64,000 bases of DNA from Nostoc mirabile CHAB5784 (GTDB lineage Bacteria; Cyanobacteriota; Cyanobacteriia; Cyanobacteriales; Nostocaceae). Shown piece after piece: positions 55,681-64,000 of the stretch. The translations under genes and the position numbers were made by a program. Numbering within the stretch: the first letter of the stretch is position 1; each line of letters begins with the position of its first letter. Where the stretch lies: contig NZ_JAIVFS010000019.1 in assembly GCF_020829645.1 (NCBI RefSeq), forward strand, positions 28,598 to 92,597, in the 5' to 3' direction. The notes beneath the pieces were generated by a model, which was given only the letters and a program-made list of their open reading frames with translations, searched no databases and was not told the DNA's origin.

Positions 55681-56784
55681 TTAGGCTGCATCACTCAATC
55701 CCAAAGAAGGAACCAAAATTCGTCCGTTGTAACCTGCTTGGTTGTATTGTTCAAGGACATGAGTTGCAATACTTTCGCTCTCACCTGATTTAACCAAAGC
55801 TACACTTGCCCCCCCAAAGCCTGCACCTGTCAATCTTGCACCAAACACCCCTTCTGTTTTCTGCAAAATCTCTACTAACCTATCTAGGGCTGGTACTGAA
55901 ACTTCGTAATCATCTCGCAAGCTGGCGTGGGAAGCGTTCATCAATTCGCCAAAACGCTCAGATGTGACTCCCTGCAATACTTCCAAGACGCGATTATTTT
56001 CTGTAACCACATGACGGGCACGACGCTCTAGTGGTTCGGGTAATACTTCTGTTACATTAACATCGATAATATCTCGCAATGCTTTCACTCCGAGCGATCG
56101 CGCCGCCTCCTCACACTCAGCGCGACGCTGATTATAACCGCTACTTGCAAGTGTGCGCGGTACACCGCTATCAATAACTAAAATCTCCGCTTTCTCAGGC
56201 AAAGGCATCACCCGGCGTTCTAAAGTCCGAGTATCTAAAAATAAGATATGCTCAGTGTCAGCCAAGCTAGAAGCCATCTGATCCATGATGCCGCATTGCA
56301 CGCCAGCATATTGAATTTCTGCTTGCTGGGCGAATTGGGCGATTTCAACATCATCAATGGGAAGGTTCAAAAGTTGGCGTAATGCCCGGAGGGTTGCCAC
56401 TTCCAAAGCTGCGCTGCTAGATAAACCCGAACCCATAGGAACCGATGATTTGACGTATACAGAAAGTGATGGTATTGTGTAGCCTGCTTTTTGCAAAAGC
56501 TCAATACAGCCAAAAATATAACTGGCGAATCCAGAGGGCGTATGATGAATATCTGAAATGCTGACTTGCTCGTTGAGATTTTCTGAGTAAAAGTGATGCT
56601 GGCGTAGGCGTAGCCCGCCGCAGGCATCGCTACTAAAACCTAGTTGTACCGTCGTGGATTGAGGAATCGCAGTTGGAAGAACGAAGCCATCATTATAGTC
56701 TGTATGTTCGCCCAGTAAATTTACTCTTCCTGGCGCACTAGCTTGAGTTTCAGGTGGTTTACCGAATACTTGTTGAAAATCCAT
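55681..56784 (-). CDS. galK: Galactokinase with an in-frame repeat insertion
   Basis: GalK phosphorylates galactose to galactose 1-phosphate (first Leloir kinase step). The protein is 367 aa. Signatures: [19 protein letters not shown] (galactokinase signature), the GHMP ATP loop [15 protein letters not shown], the catalytic Asp region [12 protein letters not shown], and [13 protein letters not shown]. The stretch [12 protein letters not shown] (about 56604-56636) is a translated copy of a GCGTAGCCCGCCGCAGGCAT repeat, in a surface-loop region between the signature and GHMP motifs. It is 5 bp after the M24-like gene on the same strand, so it is probably co-transcribed and translationally linked. 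Confidence 0.93.
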   Translation of the reverse strand: MDFQQVFGKPPETQASAPGRVNLLGEHTDYNDGFVLPTAIPQSTTVQLGFSSDACGGLRLRQHHFYSENLNEQVSISDIHHTPSGFASYIFGCIELLQKAGYTIPSLSVYVKSSVPMGSGLSSSAALEVATLRALRQLLNLPIDDVEIAQFAQQAEIQYAGVQCGIMDQMASSLADTEHILFLDTRTLERRVMPLPEKAEILVIDSGVPRTLASSGYNQRRAECEEAARSLGVKALRDIIDVNVTEVLPEPLERRARHVVTENNRVLEVLQGVTSERFGELMNASHASLRDDYEVSVPALDRLVEILQKTEGVFGARLTGAGFGGASVALVKSGESESIATHVLEQYNQAGYNGRILVPSLGLSDAA

Positions 56785-56789
56785 AATTT

Positions 56790-57878
56790 TTAATTATACA
56801 AAGGTACAGGGCGTAATCTTCCTTCTACCTCAACATTAGGAAAATTTGGATCAAAAGTCAGATTTTCTAACTTTCCATCTTTCAAAATCACAAAAGTATC
56901 TTCAATTTTTGCCCCTGCTAAACTAGGATTCCAAGCAACAGCAATACCTTCTGCCAAAGTATCAGTAGTAGTTGGATTTGCTACGATTTCTCGCGCTAAA
57001 TATCCAGTGGTTCCTCCCTGGTGATGTTCGTGGATGGCATTGGGAAATCCATGCTGTTCATAAGCCTGAGCTAGCGCGTGATAAACTCTGTCCAGACTGG
57101 TTCCGGGTTGACACAAATTCAAAACTACTGCTTCTATTTCGCGCACATGGGAATGCAATTCGGCTCGTTCGTCTGAAAGCGCCCCAAAACAAACAAATCG
57201 AGTCAGATTTGCATATAAACCGTAACCTCTAGCGCAAAACACCAGCATCGCTTGCCGTCCAATCTGTTCTCCTGTGGGTGTAGCATGACGGTATAGCGGT
57301 AAACGCCTCTCACCCGCTACCAGTGTCAGCGCCGGATGTAAGCCTTTCGCCCATAATGCCTCTGCACCCGCACCCGCTAACTGATATTCTGTCCAAGTTG
57401 GCTTGGCGGCTTTGAGTACTTCTGTCATTGCCTGACTAGCTTTTTGCCCAACTTGGCGATATCGTTCTAATTCACTTGACATCATTACCCGTTTGTGTGA
57501 TTGCAGAGATGGGGGTAACGGCTGTTCTAAATTGGAGATGGGGCGATCGCTAACTGCTTTCCCTTTGCCAGTTGCATCACGAACAAAAGACTCACGGGCA
57601 CCACCATCAGCCCAAGGGTTCACGTACACCTTAAAATTAGCAGGCAGTTCTTCATCCTTAAGACGCTGCGCTTCAATTTCATCCGTCAATACCCAAGCAT
57701 CTTCAGTAGTTACTAATACTTCTGCTACGCCAGTTTCAGCAGTCAGCAGTACTGTGTTAGAAGCGCCACCTGTTGCCCAAGCAAACCAGTCTGTACCGCG
57801 CAAGCGCACGCCTTGCACTTCAGTTTCACGCAAAGTTTGCCTGATTAACTCTAGTTTTTTGGAGACTTCTTCGTTCAT
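56790..57878 (-). CDS. M24 (Xaa-Pro peptidase)-like protein with missing metal ligands
   Basis: A 362-aa pita-bread-fold protein. An N-terminal creatinase-like domain (about 1-130) is followed by the M24 core (about 150-345). Compared with the family pattern (vliDfG…D.tR…H…iEP…EDt), the first Asp is replaced ([10 protein letters not shown]), the second is Asn (YANLTRFV), and the Glu of the EP motif is Asn (VAWNPSLAG). Only the late Glu (KIEDTFVI) and the His ([11 protein letters not shown]) remain. It is probably not a two-metal peptidase and may have a different or structural role. It directly precedes galK. Confidence 0.75.
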   Translation of the reverse strand: MNEEVSKKLELIRQTLRETEVQGVRLRGTDWFAWATGGASNTVLLTAETGVAEVLVTTEDAWVLTDEIEAQRLKDEELPANFKVYVNPWADGGARESFVRDATGKGKAVSDRPISNLEQPLPPSLQSHKRVMMSSELERYRQVGQKASQAMTEVLKAAKPTWTEYQLAGAGAEALWAKGLHPALTLVAGERRLPLYRHATPTGEQIGRQAMLVFCARGYGLYANLTRFVCFGALSDERAELHSHVREIEAVVLNLCQPGTSLDRVYHALAQAYEQHGFPNAIHEHHQGGTTGYLAREIVANPTTTDTLAEGIAVAWNPSLAGAKIEDTFVILKDGKLENLTFDPNFPNVEVEGRLRPVPLYN

Positions 57879-57976
57879 AAGAAAAACACGTATAGATACA
57901 GATGATTATCAAATTTATCTACGTCTGTCTGCGTCTGTCTAAGGTTGGTATTCAAAATGGTACAATTAATCTATGT

Positions 57977-58127
57977 CTAATTTTCTAACCAGTTCTCTAA
58001 TTGTAAGTTAGAAATATTAGTAAAATCTTTATAGATAACATTGGCTAAAGTAGCGATTAAATTTTTTCACCGCTTGGGGGTTTTATTTGAGAAGCGCAAT
58101 GTAAATGTTAGTGTCTAACAGATACAC
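57977..58127 (-). pseudogene. Remnant of a PIN-domain (VapC-type) toxin gene
   Basis: GTG at 58127 overlaps the stop of the antitoxin-like gene (TAGTG). The frame gives VYLLDTNIYIALLK, the first strand and catalytic Asp of a PIN domain, then a stop. The same frame continues NPQAVKKFNRYFSQCYL and stops again. A shifted frame then gives KDFTNISNLQLENWLEN and a stop, matching the C-terminal NLxLENW end of PIN toxins. The middle of the domain is deleted, so the nuclease is dead. Confidence 0.8.
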
Positions 58128-58417
58128 TAGCCGTTATCCTGATTATCAATTGAGTCTATGCTTCTACCTTGGTAAGTATGACGTTGTTGGTCAATCTCTC
58201 CAAATATTTCTGTTAAATCTGGTTGATTTTTCCACACCCCAAATAATTTATTTAATTTAGCTAATCTCTCTTCTTGTGTTAAATTTAGTTTTGGTTCGGA
58301 TATATGTTGTTTTTCAATAAATTCTAAGTCTATAATTATTTCTGTTCCATCGGGAATGTTATTTAGTTGCTCTAATATTTCTATATTTTGACCGCGTTTT
58401 ATTCCTCTGATTTTCAT
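58127..58417 (-). CDS. VapB-type antitoxin partner of the decayed PIN toxin
   Basis: A 96-aa protein starting MKIRGIKRGQNIEILEQLNN with PDGTEIIIDLEF, an N-terminal pattern of short cyanobacterial antitoxins. The C-terminal half is acidic and low in structure, as expected for a toxin-wrapping tail. Its stop overlaps the toxin start by one base. With no functional toxin it may be an orphan, perhaps still neutralising or regulating related systems. It lies between galT and the M24-like gene and may have inserted into the gal cluster. Confidence 0.7.
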   Translation of the reverse strand: MKIRGIKRGQNIEILEQLNNIPDGTEIIIDLEFIEKQHISEPKLNLTQEERLAKLNKLFGVWKNQPDLTEIFGEIDQQRHTYQGRSIDSIDNQDNG

Positions 58418-58688
58418 GTTTATTTATCTTTTATCTTTTGATATATCATGGTTGGGTTGATGTTAACCCAATATTTTTGGTTTGCCTATTTTCCCTTTAT
58501 GCAAAATGGCACTAATATAACGGCAAACCTATTATTAATAAGGCTTTTGGGTGTGGGATATCGGGTGTGGGGTGTAGTAATCAAGAAGTTTATTAATGTT
58601 CCCACAAGCATTCTATTTTTCTTGCTTTTTTCTTACACTCTACACCCTACCCTGAGGAAATTTCACCTTTTCTTAGTGCCATTCCTCT
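58418..58688. other. Spacer after galT, possible small repeat
   Basis: AAAATGGCACTAA (58503-58515) and TTAGTGCCATT (58674-58684) form weak inverted ends around a TGTGGGATATCGGGTGTGGG simple sequence. No gene is supported. Confidence 0.4.
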
Positions 58689-59789
58689 TTATGCAGAAAT
58701 CGGTTCTTCAATATTCACCACCACAGCTTGTAACTCCTTAGCTTTCTCCTCCGGTAAAGCATCATTGGCAAACATCCCTGCTGCAAGTTCAGTTCCCGCC
58801 AGATACTTCAACCTTTCGCTTGTCCGATATGGTGGAAAAAACTCGGCGTGTAAATGCGCTTCTGGATGCGCTAAACCGTCAGTTGGTGCTTGGAACCAAG
58901 CCATCAAGTAAGGAAATGGACGATTCCACAAGCCGTCATATTTGAGAGTGACAGTTTTTAACGCCTTAGCAAGTCCCCAACGTTGCTGTGGGGTAAGATC
59001 CATGAAAGTGCCAACTGGTTCTTTTGGTGCAATCCAAACCTCATAGGGGTAACGAGCGCATACCGGGACAAATGCGATCGCATACTCATCTTGATAAATA
59101 ATCCGTTGATTATCTGCAATTTCCTTCTGAATCAAGTCTTGTAGTAAACCCCGCCGATGTTTTTCATAATACTCCTGCTGCATTGACAGCATCCGCGCTG
59201 GCACTGGCGGTGTAAAGGGATAGGCGTAAATTTGCCCATGAGGATGGTGCAAAGTCACGCCCACCTCTACACCTTTATTTTCAAAAGGCAGCACGTACTG
59301 AATTTGGGGATTTGCTCCTAATACGCGGGTGCGATCGCCCCACACTTGCAACAGCAAATCAAGGTGTTCCAATTCCAGAGAACTAAGAGAAGCTTGGGCA
59401 TTTTGAGCAAAAACCACCACTTCACACGCCCCATTAGCAGGCAATGTTTCCACAATACACTTCGGCGGGTCGTGTGCCACTTGAGCCATTGAGGGAAAGC
59501 GATTATCAAACACCGCCACATCATACTTACCTGGGGGTAGTTCTGTAGGAAACTCCGGTTTCGTAGTAGGTGCAAGGGGGTTATATTCCGGGGGCGGCAT
59601 GAAAGTCCGCCCTTGACGGTGAGAAGCATAAGCAACCCATTCACCGCGTAAAGGATGCCAGCGCAGGTGGGGATTTGCCTGCACTGGTTCATTACTAGGG
59701 CTAGTGGCGATGATATTATCGGCAATCGGGTATCGACTGTATAAGGTCAGTGGGCGACCATCCGGCTTTAACAGCTTGTGGGAGTACAT
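58689..59789 (-). CDS. galT: Galactose-1-phosphate uridylyltransferase
   Basis: GalT exchanges UMP between UDP-glucose and galactose 1-phosphate (Leloir pathway). The protein is 366 aa. Seen: the N-terminal [19 protein letters not shown], the Asn/Arg loop FDNRFPSM, the catalytic HPH in [12 protein letters not shown], and the C-terminal [23 protein letters not shown]. No cysteine zinc pair like that of E. coli GalT was noticed, as in the metal-light branch of the family. It overlaps the upstream GH2 gene by 22 bp, so the two are co-transcribed. Confidence 0.93.
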   Translation of the reverse strand: MYSHKLLKPDGRPLTLYSRYPIADNIIATSPSNEPVQANPHLRWHPLRGEWVAYASHRQGRTFMPPPEYNPLAPTTKPEFPTELPPGKYDVAVFDNRFPSMAQVAHDPPKCIVETLPANGACEVVVFAQNAQASLSSLELEHLDLLLQVWGDRTRVLGANPQIQYVLPFENKGVEVGVTLHHPHGQIYAYPFTPPVPARMLSMQQEYYEKHRRGLLQDLIQKEIADNQRIIYQDEYAIAFVPVCARYPYEVWIAPKEPVGTFMDLTPQQRWGLAKALKTVTLKYDGLWNRPFPYLMAWFQAPTDGLAHPEAHLHAEFFPPYRTSERLKYLAGTELAAGMFANDALPEEKAKELQAVVVNIEEPISA

Positions 59790-61627
59790 AATCCTTGTCC
59801 TGAAAGGGTCGCAGCGCGGATCGCCTCAATGGGAAATTTAGGCGTGCGATCGGCGTATAATAAACCGTTAGCTTCTTGGAAAGTATCTGTAAATTGGGTG
59901 TAGCAAAATCCGCTAAACAACTCGATATCATTAATCGTTTCCAGCAGAGAAGCGTATTTAATTTCTAGCTCGGAAATATTCGAGCAACGCTCATATCCCC
60001 AAGCTTTATCTGCATCGGGATTATCAACAGGGGCATAGGCAATGCCACCAAACTCAGTCAGCATCACTGGCTGTCCCTGATGCGGAAAGTTATCCAGTGT
60101 CAGGATGCGCCCTCCAGGACGCTTCCGGTCAAACAAATCTGATAGCTTCACTTCTGGCCCATAGCGATGAGCTAATCGTTGTGGGTGGGTGTCGTAGTCA
60201 TGAATAGCCAGAATATCTGTATCTGTACTTTCCCAGCCATCGTTGCCAATTACTGGGCGGCCCGGATCGAGAGTTTTAGTTAAGTGATACATTGCCAAAA
60301 CGTAGTTTCGGTGAGCCGCAGTCTCAACCAGATTCGGAACTCCCCAGGATTCATTAAACGTTACCCAAGCTACGATACAGGGGTGGCTGATATCCCGCCT
60401 AATCACCTCAGCCCACTCTCGTGTCGTGCGTTCCACTGCTTTAGGTGTGAAACGATATGCACTGGGCATCTCCTCCCATACTAACAACCCCAGCACATCT
60501 GCCCAATATAAAAATCGCGGGTCTTCAATTTTCTGGTGCTTACGGACTCCGTTAAAACCCATTGCTTTGGCGAGTTCGACATCGCGCCGCAATGCTCCAT
60601 CGTCCGGTGCTGTCATTAGCGAATCGGGCCAGTAGCCTTGATCCAGAACTAAGCGCAAATAATAAGGACGACCATTGAGCATAAAGCGATCGCGCTGTAT
60701 CCCCACAGTCCGCATTGCTGTATAGGATTTTGCTTCATCCAAGAGTTGATCTTTATACCAAAGTTCAACGTGGGCATCCATTAAAGTGGGCTTTTCGGGA
60801 CTCCACAGCAATTCGTTGCGGTAGTCGTCGATACCTGGATCGGAAAGGGAAATGCGACGGCCAATTTCTCCGTTAAACACTTCATAGGTATCGTTTGCCA
60901 GCACGGTATTGCCAATGCTCAGTTTTACCTTGATTTGGATACCAGCAGGCGCATCACCTGCGATCGCAGCATAACAACCAACTTCCCACCGCTCGAAATC
61001 GGGACTCCACCGAATATGATCGATGTAAGTTTTACCCACCCGCTCAATCCAGACTGTTTGCCAAATACCACTGGTGCGAGGATACCAAATACTGTGCGGT
61101 TCCAATTGCCAATCCTGCTTTCCTCTAGGCTTGGCAAGGTCACAAGGATCATCCTGGGCCCAGACTGTTACTTTAGTTATGCCGATGTCATTCAAAACTG
61201 CGGTAATATCCAGCGTGAAAGGAGTATGTCCCCCTTCATGCTCTACCATGTATTGACCATTAACCCATACACGGGCGCGATAATCCACAGCCCCAAAGTG
61301 CAATAGTAATCTGCCGTCACCTTCAGGCGTTTCAAATTCTCGCTCATACCAGCAGTTTGGATGAAAACCTGTATCACCAATACCACTTTTGGTAGATTCG
61401 GGAGCGAAGGGAACTTGTATATGATGAGTCCACCCCTGGATATCGCCTGGTTGAACACATTGCCCTTCATCGTCAAAAGCGAACTTCCACTCACCGTTTA
61501 AATTTAGCCAGTGCGATCGCTGTAACTGTGGACGTGGATACCCAGCTTCTGGGAAACCAGAAATCCTTTGATTATCTGTATTAGTGGGTAATTCAACTTT
61601 ACGATTTTGTATATCCAACAACTTCAT
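59768..61627 (-). CDS. Glycoside hydrolase family 2 protein (beta-galactosidase/beta-glucuronidase type)
   Basis: A 619-aa GH2 enzyme, at the short end for the family and close to beta-glucuronidase in size. It has a jelly-roll sugar-binding domain (about 35-190; [18 protein letters not shown]), an Ig-like domain (about 195-300), then a TIM barrel. Catalytic residues: acid/base Glu in [11 protein letters not shown] and nucleophile Glu in [12 protein letters not shown]. There is no signal peptide, so it acts in the cytoplasm. With galT (22-bp overlap) and galK in the same direction it would release a sugar, most simply galactose, for the Leloir pathway. Substrate specificity is not proven. Confidence 0.88.
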   Translation of the reverse strand: MKLLDIQNRKVELPTNTDNQRISGFPEAGYPRPQLQRSHWLNLNGEWKFAFDDEGQCVQPGDIQGWTHHIQVPFAPESTKSGIGDTGFHPNCWYEREFETPEGDGRLLLHFGAVDYRARVWVNGQYMVEHEGGHTPFTLDITAVLNDIGITKVTVWAQDDPCDLAKPRGKQDWQLEPHSIWYPRTSGIWQTVWIERVGKTYIDHIRWSPDFERWEVGCYAAIAGDAPAGIQIKVKLSIGNTVLANDTYEVFNGEIGRRISLSDPGIDDYRNELLWSPEKPTLMDAHVELWYKDQLLDEAKSYTAMRTVGIQRDRFMLNGRPYYLRLVLDQGYWPDSLMTAPDDGALRRDVELAKAMGFNGVRKHQKIEDPRFLYWADVLGLLVWEEMPSAYRFTPKAVERTTREWAEVIRRDISHPCIVAWVTFNESWGVPNLVETAAHRNYVLAMYHLTKTLDPGRPVIGNDGWESTDTDILAIHDYDTHPQRLAHRYGPEVKLSDLFDRKRPGGRILTLDNFPHQGQPVMLTEFGGIAYAPVDNPDADKAWGYERCSNISELEIKYASLLETINDIELFSGFCYTQFTDTFQEANGLLYADRTPKFPIEAIRAATLSGQGLCTPTSC

Positions 61628-62496
61628 TAAAACCTCTTAATGTAACTACAATAGAACAAATTTTTTTGTGCCTTCGGTTTAGACTAAACTAGGCTCTTTT
61701 GAGACATTCCAGGAGTTTTTTCTTCTCCTTTCTCTGTAAGCAATATAACTTTATACCTGTACTTGCATAACGATATTTACCGCTTACTTAGTAAACATAA
61801 AAACATCAAGCGCCCTAGTATTGGGGCCATAAAATTAGGTATAGACTGTTGACTCGTGACATTATGGCACACATATAGTGAATATTTGCCAAGTTGGGAG
61901 GAAAAAAATATCGCATATACTGGGCGGACAAAACGCCCACCCCACAACAGTTATGTTGAATTCGGTTTTGCAAATTAACTCTATTGCCCCATAACGCTGG
62001 AAGTTTTTTTAACTAATTCTGGGAGTTTAAGTCAACATAAACTCCAAGTGGCGGGGTGTGTCTTGCAAATCCACATTTAAGGAAACTTCCGCTCCGGTTT
62101 GGCGCTAAATCTCCGTTACAAAACTTAATTAAGTATTACAAATTATTTGAATTCCTGGATTACGGAGTTGTAGCTAATTTTCAGCAGTTGTGGTATCAAT
62201 CTGCGGCGAAAACTCCCATATTGGCGGCAAAGGCAGCAATTTTTGCCTTCAGTAGTTTTATCACCTCTTACTACACTTATAATATCACAATTTAGGCAGT
62301 GAACTCGCTTAAGAACCCTAGAAACTAATCAATATAAAGCCTTATCTACAAAGAGATTCGGATAACCTAAGTCTACAAAAACTGATAAGTCAATTCCAGA
62401 AATGGTGCGCTATTATCGACGAACAATTGCAAAAGCTGCTGTTGAGAGTCCGATTTAAATTCGACTTTAACATGATAAATTGGCGAGGATAAGAAA
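61628..62496. other. Divergent intergenic region
   Basis: About 870 bp between the GH2 gene and the dioxygenase-like gene, which diverge. A 79-codon frame (62056-62295) shows a hydrophobic end but no family. A 'GGCGGACAAAACGCCCACCCC' style repeat fragment lies at about 61923. Promoters in both directions are expected, but no clear boxes were identified. GGCGAGGATAAGAAA before 62497 is a usable ribosome binding site. Confidence 0.5.
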
Positions 62497-63306
62497 ATGG
62501 TTCAAAGTATAGGCAGAGTAAATAAATATACAGATACTGACCTAAACCGATTTGCCGAAGACCTGAATCGAGACGGAATTTGTGTGATTCGCGGTCTTTT
62601 TGATAAAGAATTGATTAGCGAATGGGCAAAAGCTTTTGAAAATTTATTCCGAGAGCGCCAAAATCAACTAGGTGGACTGGCTCCCCGTGAAATTGCCCGT
62701 TACTATCTAACATTGCCTTGGGTTTCCCCCTTTGCCAACGTGGAAGTTTTCGCCAATCCGGTGATTATGGGTGTGCTGGAGCGAGTATTTTTTCAGGAAT
62801 ATGTGATGGTTCAGTTGGGAGTTGATCTCCCAGTACAAGGTTCGGATTATCAGGAAATCCACCGGGACTATCGCCCTTTGTTCTCTGACCAAATAGTAAC
62901 GCCACTCTACGCCCTTGCGGTTAACTTCCCACTTGTGGAAGTAACGGCAGAAAACGGCCCGTTCCAGATGGCGCGTGGTACGCATATCTTGCCGCGTGAA
63001 GAGGGACTAAGGAAAATTGCCACTGGTGAAATTCCGATGGAATCTTTTCATATGCAGCTAGGGGATGCGATGATTCGGACACCTTTGGCGCTGCACCGGG
63101 GTTCACCAAATCGGACTAACCAGCCAAGACCGATGGTAGTTATGGGCTATGCTATGCATTGGTTGCACACGCCGAAGGTAGATTTAACTCTCCAACGAGA
63201 CTATTATGAGAGCCTACCAGAGAAGTTAAGGCAGATGATTCGGTGCCAGGTGGTGGAACAGTTGCCAAAGGAGAAGGTTGAAACTTACGTGAATTTCAAG
63301 TACTAA
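62497..63306 (+). CDS. Phytanoyl-CoA dioxygenase family (Fe(II)/2-oxoglutarate-dependent) protein
   Basis: A 269-aa oxygenase with a double-stranded beta-helix core. The 2-His-1-carboxylate iron ligands are probably His and Asp in EIHRDYRPLF and the distal His in TPLALHRGSPNRT, with Arg nearby for 2-oxoglutarate. The N-terminal helix DLNRFAEDLNRDGICVIRGLF is typical of the PhyH family. The C-terminal ~50 residues (HWLHTPKVDLTLQRDYYESL) form an extension. The substrate cannot be told: PhyH-like proteins hydroxylate amino acids, natural products or lipids. No biosynthetic neighbours were found in the window. Confidence 0.85.
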   Translation: MVQSIGRVNKYTDTDLNRFAEDLNRDGICVIRGLFDKELISEWAKAFENLFRERQNQLGGLAPREIARYYLTLPWVSPFANVEVFANPVIMGVLERVFFQEYVMVQLGVDLPVQGSDYQEIHRDYRPLFSDQIVTPLYALAVNFPLVEVTAENGPFQMARGTHILPREEGLRKIATGEIPMESFHMQLGDAMIRTPLALHRGSPNRTNQPRPMVVMGYAMHWLHTPKVDLTLQRDYYESLPEKLRQMIRCQVVEQLPKEKVETYVNFKY

Positions 63307-63324
63307 AGACTTGCAAAAAATAAA

Positions 63325-63512
63325 TTATCCAGTAGGTGCGTTAGGCTTAACGCCGTAACGCACCGCCTATACATAACTCTAGGATTTACGCGAAAAACCT
63401 CTCAAACTCCCAATACTGCGTAGGTTTTGAATATTCGTAGGTTGGGTTGAGCTTTAGCGTTACCCAACAAACCCCGCTCTTAGGTTGGGTTTCCTTCCTC
63501 AACCCAACCTAC
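63325..63512. repeat. Two short palindromic repeats after the dioxygenase gene
   Basis: GGTGCGTTAGGC…GTAACGCACC (about 63334-63363) and the GTAGGTTGGGTTGAG…CTCAACCCAACCTAC element (63437-63512), related to 7552-7623. Either could act as a weak transcription terminator. Confidence 0.75.
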
Positions 63513-63516
63513 ACAT

Positions 63517-63945
63517 TAGACCTCTTGCAAAAGTCTATCCCCTTTTCCACATCCCGTCAAAAGTCAGGTTGAGCGACAGCATTTGCTTGTTGAGCGACAG
63601 CATTTGCTTGTTGAGCGTACGCATTTACTTGTTGAGCGTACGCATTTGCTTGTTGAGCGTACGCATTTGCTTGTTGAGCGTACGCATTTGCTTGTTGAGC
63701 GTACGCATTTGCTTGTTGAGCGTACGCATTTGTTTGTTGAGCGACAGCATTTGCTTGTTGAGCGTACGCATTTACTTGTTGAGCGACAGCATTTGCTTGT
63801 TGAACGACAGCATTTGCTTGTTGAGCGTACGCATTTACTTGTTTGGAAGTAGGTAAGGTACTCTCTCTCTTTTTTCCAACGTCATCAATGCTACCCAACT
63901 CTAACCTACTTGTCCCACACATCTAGGACTTTTGCAAGAGGTCTA
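63517..63945. mobile_element. 429-bp element with 19-bp inverted ends and 21-bp repeats inside
   Basis: TAGACCTCTTGCAAAAGTC (63517-63535) and GACTTTTGCAAGAGGTCTA (63927-63945) are perfect inverted repeats and match the ends at 8541-8709. The interior holds thirteen 21-bp units (63569-63841) and about 85 bp of unique DNA. No transposase is present. Confidence 0.85.
63569..63841. repeat. Thirteen-unit 21-bp tandem repeat
   Basis: Units alternate between two forms, TTGAGCGTACGCATTTGCTT(G) and TTGAGCGACAGCATTTGCTT(G). The unit is 21 bp, so several frames stay open: the minus strand gives QANAYAQ/QANAVAQ heptads and the plus strand gives VERTHLL or SVRICLL. It is not CRISPR because there are no spacers. 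An expressed heptapeptide-repeat protein from the minus strand (63557-63922) cannot be excluded, but simple repeat DNA is more likely. Confidence 0.9.
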
Positions 63946-64000
63946 TTTTTATTTTTTAACCTTAACCGAGCAGTATTGCTCAAACTCCTATTCCTGTGCG

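Noticed and set aside
59318..59725. 135-codon frame antiparallel or out of frame within galT
   Set aside because: Shadow of galT, whose motifs are all present in the main frame.
62056..62295. 79-codon plus-strand frame before the dioxygenase gene
   Set aside because: Non-ATG start and no recognised family; the Ala-rich end alone is not enough.
63569..63841. CRISPR array
   Set aside because: Units are contiguous 21-mers with no spacers, and no cas genes are present.
63557..63922. 121-aa Gln/Ala/Asn heptad-repeat protein on the minus strand
   Set aside because: Not called as a gene because a 21-bp array keeps several frames open by itself; kept as a finding.
1..64000. tRNA and rRNA genes
   Set aside because: I looked for T-loop patterns such as GGTTCGAATCC and rRNA landmarks and saw none; a covariance-model scan would be needed to exclude short or unusual ones.

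Overview
The window looks like chromosomal DNA of a filamentous, probably heterocyst-forming cyanobacterium (Nostoc/Anabaena type). The reasons are many HIP1-like GCGATCGC octamers inside genes, intergenic regions packed with short dispersed and tandem repeats of Nostocaceae style, a full-length nifJ, a DevBCA exporter, CHASE3/GAF/triple-receiver hybrid kinases and a group 2 sigma factor. No rRNA, tRNA, CRISPR array or intact insertion sequence was recognised.

Layout. 0-8.5 kb: a 38-bp tandem repeat, rsmI, two stress-type small proteins, a large hybrid histidine kinase and a nucleotidyltransferase. 9.5-17.4 kb: nifJ carrying several in-frame repeat insertions, a repeat-rich gap, a secreted FG-GAP/RTX protein broken by a 1-nt indel in a C7 tract, and an 18-codon relic of a second nifJ. 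18-22 kb: an M20 amidohydrolase, bioD and a Ser/Thr kinase whose stop overlaps the bioD start. 22.4-28.4 kb: a membrane glycosyltransferase, a small SMR-type protein, a HAD phosphatase and a UbiA-type PRPP:polyprenyl-phosphate phosphoribosyltransferase, all on the minus strand and divergent from prs, which makes PRPP. Read together they suggest a lipid-linked pentose pathway. 28.7-34 kb: a Uma2 protein and a TetR-devB-DUF2834-devC-devA exporter locus.

34-49.3 kb: a GH10 xylanase with a Tat-like leader converges on an 11-gene minus-strand exopolysaccharide cluster (tyrosine autokinase, flippase, polymerase, seven glycosyltransferase-type proteins, one methyltransferase). 49.3-53.7 kb: mostly repeats and relics (transposase-like fragment, DUF3172 pseudogene, MITE-like elements) around two small genes. 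53.7-55.4 kb: a group 2 sigma factor and a ureidoglycolate lyase. 55.7-61.6 kb: a galactose-use cluster (GH2 hydrolase, galT, galK) that also holds an M24 peptidase-like protein lacking metal ligands and a toxin-antitoxin pair whose PIN toxin is decayed. 62.5-63.3 kb: a phytanoyl-CoA dioxygenase-like enzyme, then a 429-bp inverted-repeat element carrying thirteen 21-bp repeats.

The most interesting features are the candidate polyprenyl-phospho-pentose operon beside prs, and the way small palindromic repeats have entered the reading frames of nifJ, galK and a nucleotidyltransferase without breaking them. Also notable are repeat elements whose hairpin arms differ between copies but still pair, and a series of gene relics (nifJ, vapC, DUF3172, transposase) that can still be read codon by codon.
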